DNA of 64,000 nucleotides from Pleomorphomonas koreensis DSM 23070. Its GTDB lineage: Bacteria > Pseudomonadota > Alphaproteobacteria > Rhizobiales > Pleomorphomonadaceae. Where the stretch lies: NCBI RefSeq assembly GCF_000425185.1, contig NZ_AULH01000016.1, positions 62,001-126,000 of the forward strand, read 5' to 3'. This document shows positions 22,524 to 31,728 of the stretch, piece after piece (within the stretch, counting starts at the first letter, position 1; every line of letters begins with the position of its first letter). The notes beneath the pieces are model-generated. The model had not been told where the DNA came from. It worked only from the letters and a program-made list of their open reading frames with translations, and made no database searches. Both the position numbers and the translations under genes were made by a program.

Positions 22524-23435
22524 TCAGGCGGAAACGGCGGCGACGGCGGCAACGGGCTCGGTCTTCGCCCTGAGGCCCATCATGTGGCAGACGGCATAGA
22601 CGAGATCGGCGCGGTTCATGGTGTAGAAGTGGAACTGGCGGAAGCCGCGATCGATCAGGTCCATCACCTGCTCGGCTGAGACGGCGGCGGCGACCAGCTG
22701 CCGCGTCGCCGGATCGTCCTCCAGCCCCTCGAAGCGCTGGGCGAGCCAGGTCGGCACCGAGGCGCCGGCCTTCCTGGCAAAGGCGGCCGACTGCTCGAAG
22801 TTGACCACCGGCACAATGCCCGGCACGATCGGCACGTCGATGCCGGCCGCCCGCACCCGGTCGACATAGCGCTCGAACTTGTCGTTGTCGAAGAAGAACT
22901 GGGAGATGGCGCGGCTCGCGCCGGCCTCCACCTTGCGCTTGAGTATGGCGATGTCGGCGGCGACGTCCGGGCTCTCGGGATGCTTCTCGGGATAGGCCGA
23001 CACGGAGATCTCGAAATCGCCGATCGCCCGGATGCCGGCGATCAGGTCGGTCGTCGAGGCGTAGCCCTCCGGGTGCGGCCGGTAGGCCGTGCCGAGGCCG
23101 CCGGCCGGATCGCCGCGCAAGGCGACGATGTGGCGGACGCCGGCGTCGCGATAGCCGCGCACCACGTCGTCGATCTCTGCTCGACTGGCGCCGACGCAGG
23201 TGAGATGGGCGGCCGGCTTGAGGTCGGTCTCGCGAACGAGGCGGGCGACGGTGGCATGCGTGCGCTCGCGCGTCGAGCCGCCGGCGCCGTAGGTCACCGA
23301 CACGAAGCGGGGGCCGAGCGGCGCCAGACGGGTGATCGACGCCCACAGCGTCTCCTCCATCTTCTCCGTCTTGGGCGGGAAGAACTCGAAGGAGACGCCA
23401 AGGTCGAGGGCGCCGAGATTGTGGCTGAACCGCAT
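22524..23435 (-). CDS. metF: 5,10-methylenetetrahydrofolate reductase
   Basis: 303-aa flavoprotein TIM barrel that makes 5-methyl-THF, the methyl donor for the methionine synthase encoded just downstream (16-nt gap). The catalytic Glu lies in '[12 protein letters not shown]'. '[14 protein letters not shown]', 'LRGDPAGG' and 'QFFFDNDKF' are the family's FAD- and folate-binding stretches. Length and ends are normal. It lies between the ArsR-methyltransferase regulator and the split metH, in one operon. Confidence 0.96.
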   Translation of the reverse strand: MRFSHNLGALDLGVSFEFFPPKTEKMEETLWASITRLAPLGPRFVSVTYGAGGSTRERTHATVARLVRETDLKPAAHLTCVGASRAEIDDVVRGYRDAGVRHIVALRGDPAGGLGTAYRPHPEGYASTTDLIAGIRAIGDFEISVSAYPEKHPESPDVAADIAILKRKVEAGASRAISQFFFDNDKFERYVDRVRAAGIDVPIVPGIVPVVNFEQSAAFARKAGASVPTWLAQRFEGLEDDPATRQLVAAAVSAEQVMDLIDRGFRQFHFYTMNRADLVYAVCHMMGLRAKTEPVAAVAAVSA

Positions 23436-23473
23436 GGTGATGTTCCCGAAATGTCGTGTCGTGTCGGAGGCCG

Positions 23474-24484
23474 TCAGGCGATGCGCTGCCGCAGATCGTC
23501 GGCCATGTCCATTCGCCGGTCGGCGGCGAGGAACAGCGACACGGTGAGGCCGTCGGCCGTCTCCGGCGGCAGGTCGCGCACCGTGTCGAAGGCGAGGCCG
23601 GCCGCCTCGATCCAGCCGCGCATCTGCTCGTGGCTGAAGCCAAGCCGGCGGTGGGCGTGGTCGGCCCGCAGGAACTCGTGGTCGTGCGGCGCGAAATCGA
23701 CGATCAGGAGGCGACCGCCGGGGGCGAGCGCCGCCGCCGCCTCGCGCAACGCCCGCGCCGGATCGTCGAGATAGTGCAGCACCTGATGGATGACGACGAG
23801 GTCGAAGCCGGTACCGACCGACAGCGCCGTCACGTCGCCCTGGCGGACGTGGGCGTTGTCGATGCCGGCCGCCGCGAGATTGGCGCGGGCCACCGACAGC
23901 ATGTCGTGGCTCATGTCGATGCCGACGGCGCGGCCGTAGCGGTCGGCGAGCAGCGTCAGCATGCGGCCGGTGCCGGTGCCGATGTCCAGCATGTTGTGGA
24001 TGGGACGATCGCCGACGGCGGCGCGGACCGCCGCTTCGACGTCATGCTCGGCGACGTGCAGCGTGCGAAGACGGTCCCAGCTCACGGCGTTCCGGGCGAA
24101 ATAGCGCTGGGCGGCGGCGGCGTGCGCCGCCTTGATGGCGTCGAGCCGGCGGCGGTCGGATTCGACGGCCGGATCGGCCGGATCGACGCCGTCGATCAGC
24201 GTGCGGACCAGCGCGGCGGCCGGCCCGTCGTCGACCAGGCGATAATAGGCCCAGGCGCCTTCCGGCAGACGCTCGACGAGGCCGGCCTCGGTCAGGAGCT
24301 TGAGGTGGCGCGACACGCGCGGCTGGCTCTGGGCCAGCACCTCGGTCAGGTCCTTGACCGTCGCCTCGCCGAGCGACAACAGCGCCAGGAGACGCAGCCG
24401 CGTCGGCTCGCCGGCGCTGCGCAGCACCGACACCACATCGTCGAAGGAGGCCGCCGGCGGGGCGGCGAATTGCACGATAGACAT
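23474..24484 (-). CDS. ArsR-family regulator fused to a SAM-dependent methyltransferase domain
   Basis: 336 aa. Residues about 15-90 form an ArsR winged helix ('LRSAGEPTRLRLLALLSLGE', 'LAQSQPRVSRHLKLLTEAGLVE') without the Cys metal site of ArsR/SmtB. Residues about 145-300 form a class I methyltransferase ('MLDIGTGTGRMLTLLAD', 'AVGIDMSHDMLSVARANL', 'FDLVVIHQVLHYLDDP'). It heads the metF-metH operon, which fits SahR-like regulators of the methionine/SAM cycle; the methyltransferase fold may sense SAM or SAH. I chose the ATG at 24484; an ATG at 24520 would add 12 residues. Confidence 0.87.
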   Translation of the reverse strand: MSIVQFAAPPAASFDDVVSVLRSAGEPTRLRLLALLSLGEATVKDLTEVLAQSQPRVSRHLKLLTEAGLVERLPEGAWAYYRLVDDGPAAALVRTLIDGVDPADPAVESDRRRLDAIKAAHAAAAQRYFARNAVSWDRLRTLHVAEHDVEAAVRAAVGDRPIHNMLDIGTGTGRMLTLLADRYGRAVGIDMSHDMLSVARANLAAAGIDNAHVRQGDVTALSVGTGFDLVVIHQVLHYLDDPARALREAAAALAPGGRLLIVDFAPHDHEFLRADHAHRRLGFSHEQMRGWIEAAGLAFDTVRDLPPETADGLTVSLFLAADRRMDMADDLRQRIA

Positions 24485-24520
24485 AAAGATATGTTTATGT
24501 CGAAAGACGCATCGTTGCAA
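24480..24520 (-). promoter_or_regulatory. Promoter and palindromic operator of the methionine operon
   Basis: ACATAAA and TTTATGT (8-bp arms with the flanking G/C) form a dyad at 24480-24501. On the minus strand TTGCAA (24520-24515), a 17-nt spacer and TAAACA (24497-24492) form a promoter whose -10 lies in the dyad. The start codon of the ArsR-methyltransferase gene (24484-24482) also lies in the dyad, so the predicted transcription start nearly coincides with the ATG. This suggests autoregulation and a leaderless mRNA. Confidence 0.55.
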
Positions 24521-24609
24521 GAGGCTTGATGGTCATCGGCCGGCAGGACGTGCAAACGCCCGGCCAGGGGCCGGGCGTGTCCCGCCATGTTCCGATATGC
24601 CGCCGCCGG

Positions 24610-25692
24610 TCAGCCGATCGCCCGGATCCCGCGCGAGGCGGTGACGCGGGCGCGGGCGGCGCGCGGATCGATCTGCTGGAACTGGGCCAGCGCGTCGTTG
24701 CGCTGCCACTGGTCGAGCCGGTGCTTCCACGGGCCGCACTTCAACATTTCCTGCGCCGTGGAGAAGCGCAGGCCGAGCGCCCGCGCCATGACGATGAACG
24801 GCTCGGTATCGACGCGCACCAGCCAGTGCTTGGCCTCCTCCATGTCGAGGTCGGCGAGCAGGGCGAAGGTGGCGACCACGTCGGCGAAGCGATCCTCGAC
24901 GGCATACTGGCAGAGCAGCGCCTCCGAGACGATGCGCGCCCCGCCTTGCTGGCGGATGCGCTCCCAGGCCGATTCGAAATCGTAGAGGCCGAGCCAGTAG
25001 GAGTTGGAAAGACGCGCTTCGGCCAGCCGCGCCGCCTCGGCGAGGTTGGCCTCGAGGTCGTCGTCGGCGGTGCCCATCACCGTCGAGCGCACCTGGTCCA
25101 CCGCCTTGCCGATCACCTGCGAGATGACGGCATCCGGCGTATCCGGGCGGCGGCCGAGGATTTCGGCGGTGCGCGGATCGGAGAGCGCCTGCTGCACGAT
25201 GCAGGCGAGCGCGATCTCGCCGAGGCGGGCGCCATAGTTGCCGGCGATCAGGCGGCGGACCTCGACGTCGCCGCGGCTGACCACGATATCGGCCACTCGC
25301 TCGCTCAGCACCGAGCGCTGGGCGATCGCCTTGAGATGGCCGTTGCCCTTCTCCTCGGCGATGGCCGCGAGGTCGTGATCGTTGAGCACCGGCGACTGGC
25401 GCAGCACCGGCGAGGCCACGGCCACCGCGTCGTCCTGGGCGAACTTGCGGATGGCCCGCTCCGGCGCCCGGCGCAGCGGGGCGATCTTCTCGGCGGCGAA
25501 GATGCGCGCCTCGATCTCCACCATCTCCGACAGACGGGTGATCACGTCGTCGTAGATCTCGATCTGCTCCAGCGTGCAGCGCTCCGAGGTAAAGGCGAAC
25601 AGCGACGAGACGCCCTTCAGCAACTCGTTCTTGCGAGCCGGAGACGGATCGAGGGCAAGACTTTTGAAGTCGACGAGATTCGTTTCGAGCAT
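24610..25692 (-). CDS. DUF2336 domain-containing protein
   Basis: 360-aa soluble, helix-rich protein of the DUF2336 family, which is common and almost restricted to Alphaproteobacteria; its function is not known. The sequence is a run of HEAT-like helices ('DVEVRRLIAGNYGARLGEIAL', 'SDPRTAEILGRRPDTPD'), consistent with a scaffold or regulatory role. I prefer the ATG at 25692, preceded by GGTGG, to a GTG 12 nt further up. It is monocistronic and divergent from nothing nearby; it runs towards the methionine operon on the same strand. Confidence 0.82.
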   Translation of the reverse strand: MLETNLVDFKSLALDPSPARKNELLKGVSSLFAFTSERCTLEQIEIYDDVITRLSEMVEIEARIFAAEKIAPLRRAPERAIRKFAQDDAVAVASPVLRQSPVLNDHDLAAIAEEKGNGHLKAIAQRSVLSERVADIVVSRGDVEVRRLIAGNYGARLGEIALACIVQQALSDPRTAEILGRRPDTPDAVISQVIGKAVDQVRSTVMGTADDDLEANLAEAARLAEARLSNSYWLGLYDFESAWERIRQQGGARIVSEALLCQYAVEDRFADVVATFALLADLDMEEAKHWLVRVDTEPFIVMARALGLRFSTAQEMLKCGPWKHRLDQWQRNDALAQFQQIDPRAARARVTASRGIRAIG

Positions 25693-25800
25693 TCCGGCCA
25701 CCACCCGTAAAAAGCGTGACGGCCAAACTAGCGCCGACAGATGGATACGGATTTCACGAAATCGCTAGGATTTTACGAAAACCGCGATCGCTTGCCGGGG

Positions 25801-26490
25801 TCAGCCGTCGATGGTGCCGTCGTAGCCGAAGAAGCGGCCGGACGTTTCGAGCGTCAGCCCGTCGATGACGTCGACGATGCCGCGGGCGCTGTCGATGAGG
25901 CTGAGCGGCGCGTCACCACCGTCCGACGACGGGCCGACGGCGCCGGGATGGATCAGCGCCACCGCCACGCCGGCCGGCCGGAGATCGCTGGCCAGCGACT
26001 GCATCACCTTGACCACCGCCGCCTTGGCGACCTGCCGGGAATCGGGGTCGAGGAGGTCGAGGCTCGTAACGTCGCCGATCGGCAGGATGGTGGCGATCTT
26101 GCCGCCGCGCGTCATGTTGGACAGCGCCGCCCGCGCCACGAACAACGGCGCCGTGGCGTTGACCTGTAGTGTCGCCCGGTAGCGCCCGCCGACCGGATTG
26201 CCGCCCGGCGTGAAGCCGTTGGCCATCAAAAGACCAGTGTTGTTGATCAGGATGTCGATGCGCTCCGACAGCCGCGACGCCAAATTGACCACCGAACTAG
26301 CCGCCGCGATGTCCAAGGCAATCAGCCTCATGCGATCGGGATGGCCGGCCTGGAGCGCGACCAGCGCCGGGGGTGGCGCCGGCGCCGGCCGATGGACGGC
26401 GAGGACGCGCGCGTCGCGCATCAGATACTGCCGGACCAGTTCCAGACCGATGCCGCGGCTGGCGCCGGTGATCAGGACCGTGGGTGTCAT
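25801..26490 (-). CDS. Short-chain dehydrogenase/reductase-like protein lacking the catalytic Tyr and Ser
   Basis: 229 aa. A Rossmann N-terminus 'TVLITGASRGIGLELVRQYL' and 'DILINNTGLL' (NNAG-like) place it in the SDR superfamily, nearest to the C-factor/CsgA-like short group. At the active site the usual Y-x3-K reads R-x3-K ('SRQVAK'), and the strand that normally carries the catalytic Ser reads 'TILPIGDV'. It may bind NAD(P) without normal redox activity. GGGAAGAGAACC precedes the ATG. No operon partner. Confidence 0.82.
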   Translation of the reverse strand: MTPTVLITGASRGIGLELVRQYLMRDARVLAVHRPAPAPPPALVALQAGHPDRMRLIALDIAAASSVVNLASRLSERIDILINNTGLLMANGFTPGGNPVGGRYRATLQVNATAPLFVARAALSNMTRGGKIATILPIGDVTSLDLLDPDSRQVAKAAVVKVMQSLASDLRPAGVAVALIHPGAVGPSSDGGDAPLSLIDSARGIVDVIDGLTLETSGRFFGYDGTIDG

Positions 26491-26806
26491 GGTTCTCTTC
26501 CCGTCGCTCTTCGCCGCGGCCGGATGCGGCCGGAACGGACGGCCGGCATCATGGCCGCCCGCCAACGCTCGCGCATGGGGAAAAAGACTTATAGGAACAT
26601 TACGATAGTGGATGGACCGGAGGGTGAGGCAAGCCGGCAACGGTGTCGTGCCGTCCGCGGACCTCGGAGCCTGACCCGAGGCCCGGTGGTCTCAGGCAGG
26701 CAGCGATGGTTTCGAGAACCGCAGCGGAGCGAACTTGAGGTGCGCGAGCACCGGAAACGCGGAAAGCGAAGCCGGCTGCCCGCCCCGTAGAGTTTCGGGC
26801 AGGCTC
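26491..26806. other. Intergenic region between the SDR gene and the 94-aa gene
   Basis: 316 nt with no supported gene. An imperfect hairpin at 26776-26802 (CTGCCCG/CGGGCAG) lies just after the 94-aa gene on the minus strand and probably marks its transcript end. The rest is GC-rich with no clear promoter for the SDR gene beyond an AT-rich patch at 26590-26605. Confidence 0.4.
26776..26802 (-). terminator. Stem-loop after the tam/94-aa operon
   Basis: CTGCCCG and CGGGCAG arms with a 13-nt loop, 5 nt after the stop of the 94-aa gene. No T-run, so a weak terminator at best. Confidence 0.4.
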
Positions 26807-27091
26807 TCAGGGTGCCGCTTCCTCGCCGCCGGCGTCCCACGGCCAGGGGCCGTTCGCCTCGCGAAGCCGCTTGCGGGCGCCCTTCAGGATCTTGTCGAAA
26901 TTCTCGGCGAGCGGTTCTTCGAGCGCCCTTTCGAGGAGGATCAGCACGGCGTCGAGCGCCCACACCTCGGCGTCGTCCTCCAGCGTCTCCTCGATGCCCT
27001 CGGCATTCTCGTCGTCGACGACGCGGGCCAGCCACTCGTGCAGCACGATGGCCTCGTCGCGGGTGATGGTGAGGGTGACAGTGTCGGACAT
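26807..27091 (-). CDS. Hypothetical acidic 94-aa protein
   Basis: I do not recognise the family. The small soluble protein starts 'MSDTVTLTITRDEAIVLHEWLARVVDDE', is strongly acidic in the middle (several E/D-rich turns) and ends with a basic helix 'LKGARKRLREANGPWPWD'. The pattern suggests a compact helical protein. Its ATG lies 2 nt after the tam stop on the same strand, so the two are translated from one message. The coding character (GC-rich third positions, sensible composition) supports it as real. Confidence 0.7.
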   Translation of the reverse strand: MSDTVTLTITRDEAIVLHEWLARVVDDENAEGIEETLEDDAEVWALDAVLILLERALEEPLAENFDKILKGARKRLREANGPWPWDAGGEEAAP

Positions 27092-27093
27092 GA

Positions 27094-27858
27094 TTACCTC
27101 GTCGCCACGATGAACAGTCTCGGGAATCTCAGGAGCACGCCGCCGCCGGCGAGCGGCGGATAAGCGTCGGTCACCTTCGCCGTGTAGGCGGCGAGGAAAC
27201 CGGCCCGCTCGTCCGCATCGAGCGGATCGAGGAACGGCTTGAGGCCGGTCGACCGCACCCACTCGACCACCGCCGCCGCGTCGGCGAGCGGATGATTGTA
27301 GACGGTATGCCAGATGTCGAGCAGACGGCAATGCGGCTTCAGCGCCTCGTAATAGGTCCGGACCGGTGGCAGCGGCGCCCTGGCGGCGCCCGCGAGCTTC
27401 GCCGCCCAGCAACCGCCCGCCGCCACCTCGCGCATCAGCGCATGGGTTGGCTCGGCGAGATTGTCCGGCATCTGCACGGCGAGCACGCCGCCGGGCGCCA
27501 GTTCACTGACAAGACGGACGAACAGATCTAGGTGGCCGGGCAACCACTGGAATACGGCATTGGCGAACAACAGTTCGGGCGGCGCGTCAGGCCGGAAGTC
27601 GGCGGCGTCGGCCAACCGGAACTCGACACCGGGCAGCCGGGCGCGAGCCGTTTCCAGCATGGCCGGCGAGGTGTCGATGCCGAGAAGCCGCGCCGCCGGA
27701 AAGCGCTCGACCAGCAGCTCCGTCGAGTTGCCCGGCCCGCAGCCGATGTCGATGACGAATGCCGGATCGGCGAGCGGCACGGCGTTGAGAAGATCGCGGG
27801 CCGGCCGCGTCCGCTCGTCCTCGAACGTCAGGTAGGTTTCGGGCGACCAGTCGGCCAT
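27094..27858 (-). CDS. tam: Trans-aconitate 2-methyltransferase
   Basis: 254-aa SAM-dependent enzyme that methylates trans-aconitate, an inhibitor of aconitase formed spontaneously. The N-terminus '[24 protein letters not shown]' is diagnostic of Tam, followed by motif I '[16 protein letters not shown]' and '[12 protein letters not shown]'. An AAGAGG ribosome site precedes the ATG; longer in-frame extensions upstream do not look coding. It is co-transcribed with the small acidic protein downstream. Confidence 0.9.
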   Translation of the reverse strand: MADWSPETYLTFEDERTRPARDLLNAVPLADPAFVIDIGCGPGNSTELLVERFPAARLLGIDTSPAMLETARARLPGVEFRLADAADFRPDAPPELLFANAVFQWLPGHLDLFVRLVSELAPGGVLAVQMPDNLAEPTHALMREVAAGGCWAAKLAGAARAPLPPVRTYYEALKPHCRLLDIWHTVYNHPLADAAAVVEWVRSTGLKPFLDPLDADERAGFLAAYTAKVTDAYPPLAGGGVLLRFPRLFIVATR

Positions 27859-28004
27859 GGGAACCTCTTGCCGGTGCGTCAGCGCTTGCCGCGGAAGATA
27901 GCCCAGACGACTAAAGCAAAAGCCGCCGCCAACCAAGCCACGCATGCCGATGACAGCCGGTCGTCGGCTCGATATTGCCGGATGGGACAAATGCCACTAC
28001 ATTA

Positions 28005-28018
28005 TGGGCAAAAGCCCA
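28005..28018. promoter_or_regulatory. Small dyad in front of the RES/Xre toxin-antitoxin genes
   Basis: TGGGC-AAAA-GCCCA, 11 nt upstream of the antitoxin start and next to its AGGAGG ribosome site. It could be the antitoxin's autoregulatory operator or a hairpin affecting translation. Confidence 0.4.
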
Positions 28019-28029
28019 AGGAGGGCGAA

Positions 28030-28464
28030 ATGTCAATCGAAGCCGTCAAGGTGGTCGAAGTCGTCGGCGGCGAGCGGACGCTCGGCAAGGTCATCCGCAA
28101 CGCCGGCGACCTGATCGCCGCCGTCCGCGCCGGATTTCCGGCCGCCACGGTGGCCTATGTCGTCGATGCCGGGAAGATGTCGCTCACCGAAGTCGACTTC
28201 GCCGTCATGCCGAGGAAGACCCTGACGCGGCGCAAGAAGGCGGGCATGCTGACGGCCGAGCAGTCGGATCGTCTGGTCCGCGTCGCCAAGGTCATCGCCC
28301 TCGCCGAGGAGACCTTCGGCTCGCCGGAGAAGGCCAAGGCGTGGCTGCGACGGGAAACCGGTCCGCTCGGCGGCGTGTCGCCGATGTCGCTCCTCGACAC
28401 CACCGAGGGCGCGGCCCAGGTGGAGCGGCTTCTCAACCGCATCGCCTGGGGCATCGCCGCGTGA
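28030..28464 (+). CDS. Xre/MbcA/ParS-type antitoxin (DUF2384)
   Basis: 144-aa antitoxin of a type II RES/Xre system. The N-terminal half is an Xre-like helical domain ('TRRKKAGMLTAEQSDRLVRVAKVIALAEETFG'), leading into the C-terminal toxin-binding DUF2384 part ('KAKAWLRRETGPLGGVSPMSLLDTTEGAAQVERLLNRI'), which is the family hallmark. AGGAGG lies 7 nt before the ATG. Its stop overlaps the start of the toxin gene (GTGA), so the two are translationally coupled. It should neutralise the toxin and repress its own promoter. Confidence 0.9.
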   Translation: MSIEAVKVVEVVGGERTLGKVIRNAGDLIAAVRAGFPAATVAYVVDAGKMSLTEVDFAVMPRKTLTRRKKAGMLTAEQSDRLVRVAKVIALAEETFGSPEKAKAWLRRETGPLGGVSPMSLLDTTEGAAQVERLLNRIAWGIAA

Positions 28465-28901
28465 GCCTCGTCTGCTGGCGCATCGCCCGCGACGTCCACG
28501 CCGATCTCAGCGGCTACGGCGCCCTGATCACCGGCGGGCGCTGGAACTCGCCCGGCCGGGCCGTCGTCTACACCGCCCTGGAGGCAAGCCTCGCCGTGCT
28601 GGAGGTCCGCGTCCACCTCGACCTGCCGCCGGAGCTGCTGCCCGATGATTACGTTCTCATGCGGATCGAAGCGGCGACGCCACCCGCCGTCGAGCGCCTG
28701 TCGGCGGCGCCCGCCGATCCCCAGGCCTTCGGCGACGAATGGCTGGCCTCCGGCCGGACGGCCGCGCTGGACGTGCCGTCGGCCCTGGTGCCGGAGAGCC
28801 GCAATCTGCTGATCAATCCCGCCCATCCCGAGGCCGGCGCCTTCTCGATCGCCGGCAAGCGGCCGTTCGGCTTCGATAGCCGGCTGTGGCTTGGCGCCTA
28901 G
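28461..28901 (+). CDS. RES-domain toxin
   Basis: 146-aa toxin of the RES family, whose characterised members (such as MbcT and ParT) destroy NAD+ or ADP-ribosylate targets. R27 in 'GGRWNSPG', 'VVYTALEASLAVLE' and the C-terminal 'VPESRNLLINPAHPEAGAF' form the conserved core. It begins at a GTG overlapping the antitoxin stop. It is directly followed by a stretch resembling the 3' end of a tRNA. Confidence 0.9.
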   Translation: MSLVCWRIARDVHADLSGYGALITGGRWNSPGRAVVYTALEASLAVLEVRVHLDLPPELLPDDYVLMRIEAATPPAVERLSAAPADPQAFGDEWLASGRTAALDVPSALVPESRNLLINPAHPEAGAFSIAGKRPFGFDSRLWLGA

Positions 28902-28933
28902 AGCTATTGCAAAGGCCTTCGCCTTGGGAGAGC

Positions 28934-28961
28934 GCGAGTTCAAATGCCGCACCGACCACCA
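28934..28961 (+). other. tRNA 3'-end-like remnant (T-arm plus acceptor and CCA)
   Basis: GCGAG-TTCAAAT-GCCGC followed by ACCGACC-A-CCA has the exact spacing of a T-arm, 7-nt acceptor strand, discriminator and CCA. The T-stem has two mismatches and no 5' half is found nearby. It may be an integration scar or a chance match. Confidence 0.3.
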
Positions 28962-29060
28962 AATCGGGCGGGGGTTTGGCGGCCTTGCAGTACCGACGTG
29001 CAAACGGCGAGCGCCATAAAAGACGCTGCTATTCCGATCGCAATTCTGAATATAGAGCCC

Positions 29061-29092
29061 TCCGGACCGCCGACCATTGCCGGCGGCCCGGA
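29061..29092 (-). terminator. Stem-loop after ettA
   Basis: 12-bp arms (TCCGGACCGCCG and complement with one G-U pair) and an 8-nt loop, 8 nt after the ettA stop; the minus strand then reads GGGCTCTATATT. Likely the ettA transcript end. Confidence 0.6.
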
Positions 29093-29100
29093 AGCTATCC

Positions 29101-30756
<1,656 letters not shown>

Positions 30757-31145
30757 GGCGTATCGACCTTCGGGTGGGCGGGTTTGCGTTTGGCCGGTGT
30801 TCTAGAGCATCCGCCGCCGGAAGGGAAAGCAAAAATGCGGACGGCGACCGCTAGCCGGAGCAATGCGAATTCACTCCACGAGAACACAATCGATCTCAAT
30901 TCAGCCAAGTTTTGGCCCGCCCGGCCGGTGCCGTTCAGAATAAAATACCCCGCACATCAAACATAAAGGTTGACTATCCGGCCCGGAAACCCTATTTGAA
31001 AGCGCATCGATCTTTTGCTGCCGAGCTTTGGTTACGACGCGACTGGCATCGCGTTTTGAACGAATCCTCCCTTTAAAGCATCGTTATCTCCATCCGCGAC
31101 GCTTTTTGCGTTGCGATTTTCATTCATGCTGGGAAAGGGTTCATC
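30757..31145. other. Intergenic region with the cspA promoter and leader
   Basis: 389 nt between divergent ettA and cspA. The ettA side (30800-30960) shows no obvious signals. The cspA side holds a promoter candidate at 30970-30998 and an AT-rich leader of about 140 nt, a length usual for cold-shock mRNAs. Confidence 0.5.
30970..30998 (+). promoter_or_regulatory. Promoter candidate for cspA
   Basis: TTGACT, a 17-nt spacer and TATTTG. Transcription would start near 31005, leaving a leader of about 140 nt as is typical for cold-shock genes that are controlled by leader folding. Confidence 0.5.
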
Positions 31146-31355
31146 ATGACCACTGGCACAGTTAAATGGTTCAATTCCACCAAGGGTTTCGGTTTCATTC
31201 AGCCTGACAACGGCGGTCCGGACGCGTTTGTCCACATCTCGGCGGTTGAACGCGCCGGCATGCGCGAAATCGTCGAGGGCCAGAAGCTCAGCTACGACAT
31301 GGAGACCGACAGGAAGTCGGGCAAGATGTCGGCTGGCAACCTGCAGCCGGCCTGA
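31146..31355 (+). CDS. cspA: Cold-shock protein, CspA family
   Basis: 69-aa OB-fold nucleic-acid chaperone. RNP1 'KGFGFIQPD' and RNP2 'DAFVHISAV' are both present, in the order and spacing of CspA proteins; 'GTVKWFNSTKGFGFI' is the canonical start. It acts on mRNA secondary structure, often in cold or stationary phase. It is followed by a terminator and then two small genes in the same direction. Confidence 0.96.
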   Translation: MTTGTVKWFNSTKGFGFIQPDNGGPDAFVHISAVERAGMREIVEGQKLSYDMETDRKSGKMSAGNLQPA

Positions 31356-31418
31356 TCGGGATCTGTTCTCCCTTGACCACGGATGTACTGGCATTGCCGA
31401 GAACATGAAACCAAGCGA

Positions 31419-31444
31419 GGTCAGGCAGCTTGCCTGGCCTTTTT
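31419..31444 (+). terminator. Intrinsic terminator between cspA and the 74-aa gene
   Basis: GGTCAGGC-AGCTT-GCCTGGCC (one G-U pair) followed by TTTTT. It would end most cspA transcripts 64 nt after the stop, so the small genes downstream receive read-through or have their own start. Confidence 0.8.
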
Positions 31445-31470
31445 CTTTGTCGCACCCCAGGAGGATTCCC

Positions 31471-31695
31471 ATGGCCGAGCAATACAGCAAGTCGCGTCAA
31501 CAGGCCGAGATCGCTTTCGGCAAGACGCAATCGCAGTTCTTTGCACGCGGGCGCGCCTTCGAGGAGCTTGATTTCATCACGGCGGCGCGCAACGAGAAGA
31601 CCCTGCGGCTGCGAGAGGCGCGTCTTGCCCGGGAGTTGCAGGACAGCATCGACCAGGCAGCCCAGCCTGCGCCGAAACGAGCCGGCAGATCCTGA
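31471..31695 (+). CDS. Conserved small basic protein downstream of cspA
   Basis: 74 aa, charged and helical ('KSRQQAEIAFGKTQSQFFARGRAFEELDFITAARNEKTLRLREARLARELQD'). I recall similar small proteins placed next to cold-shock genes in Hyphomicrobiales, but no function is known to me. An AGGAGG site lies 5 nt before the ATG. The high Arg/Lys/Glu content and predicted long helix suggest a coiled coil or RNA/ribosome-associated protein; that is inference. Confidence 0.75.
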   Translation: MAEQYSKSRQQAEIAFGKTQSQFFARGRAFEELDFITAARNEKTLRLREARLARELQDSIDQAAQPAPKRAGRS

Positions 31696-31728
31696 CCGGC
31701 GAGCAACACGTGATACAGGACCAGAGAT

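Noticed and set aside
24480-24501. Metal-responsive ArsR regulator call
   Set aside because: The protein lacks a Cys metal-binding pair and is fused to a methyltransferase domain next to metF and metH, so a methionine-cycle role is far more likely.
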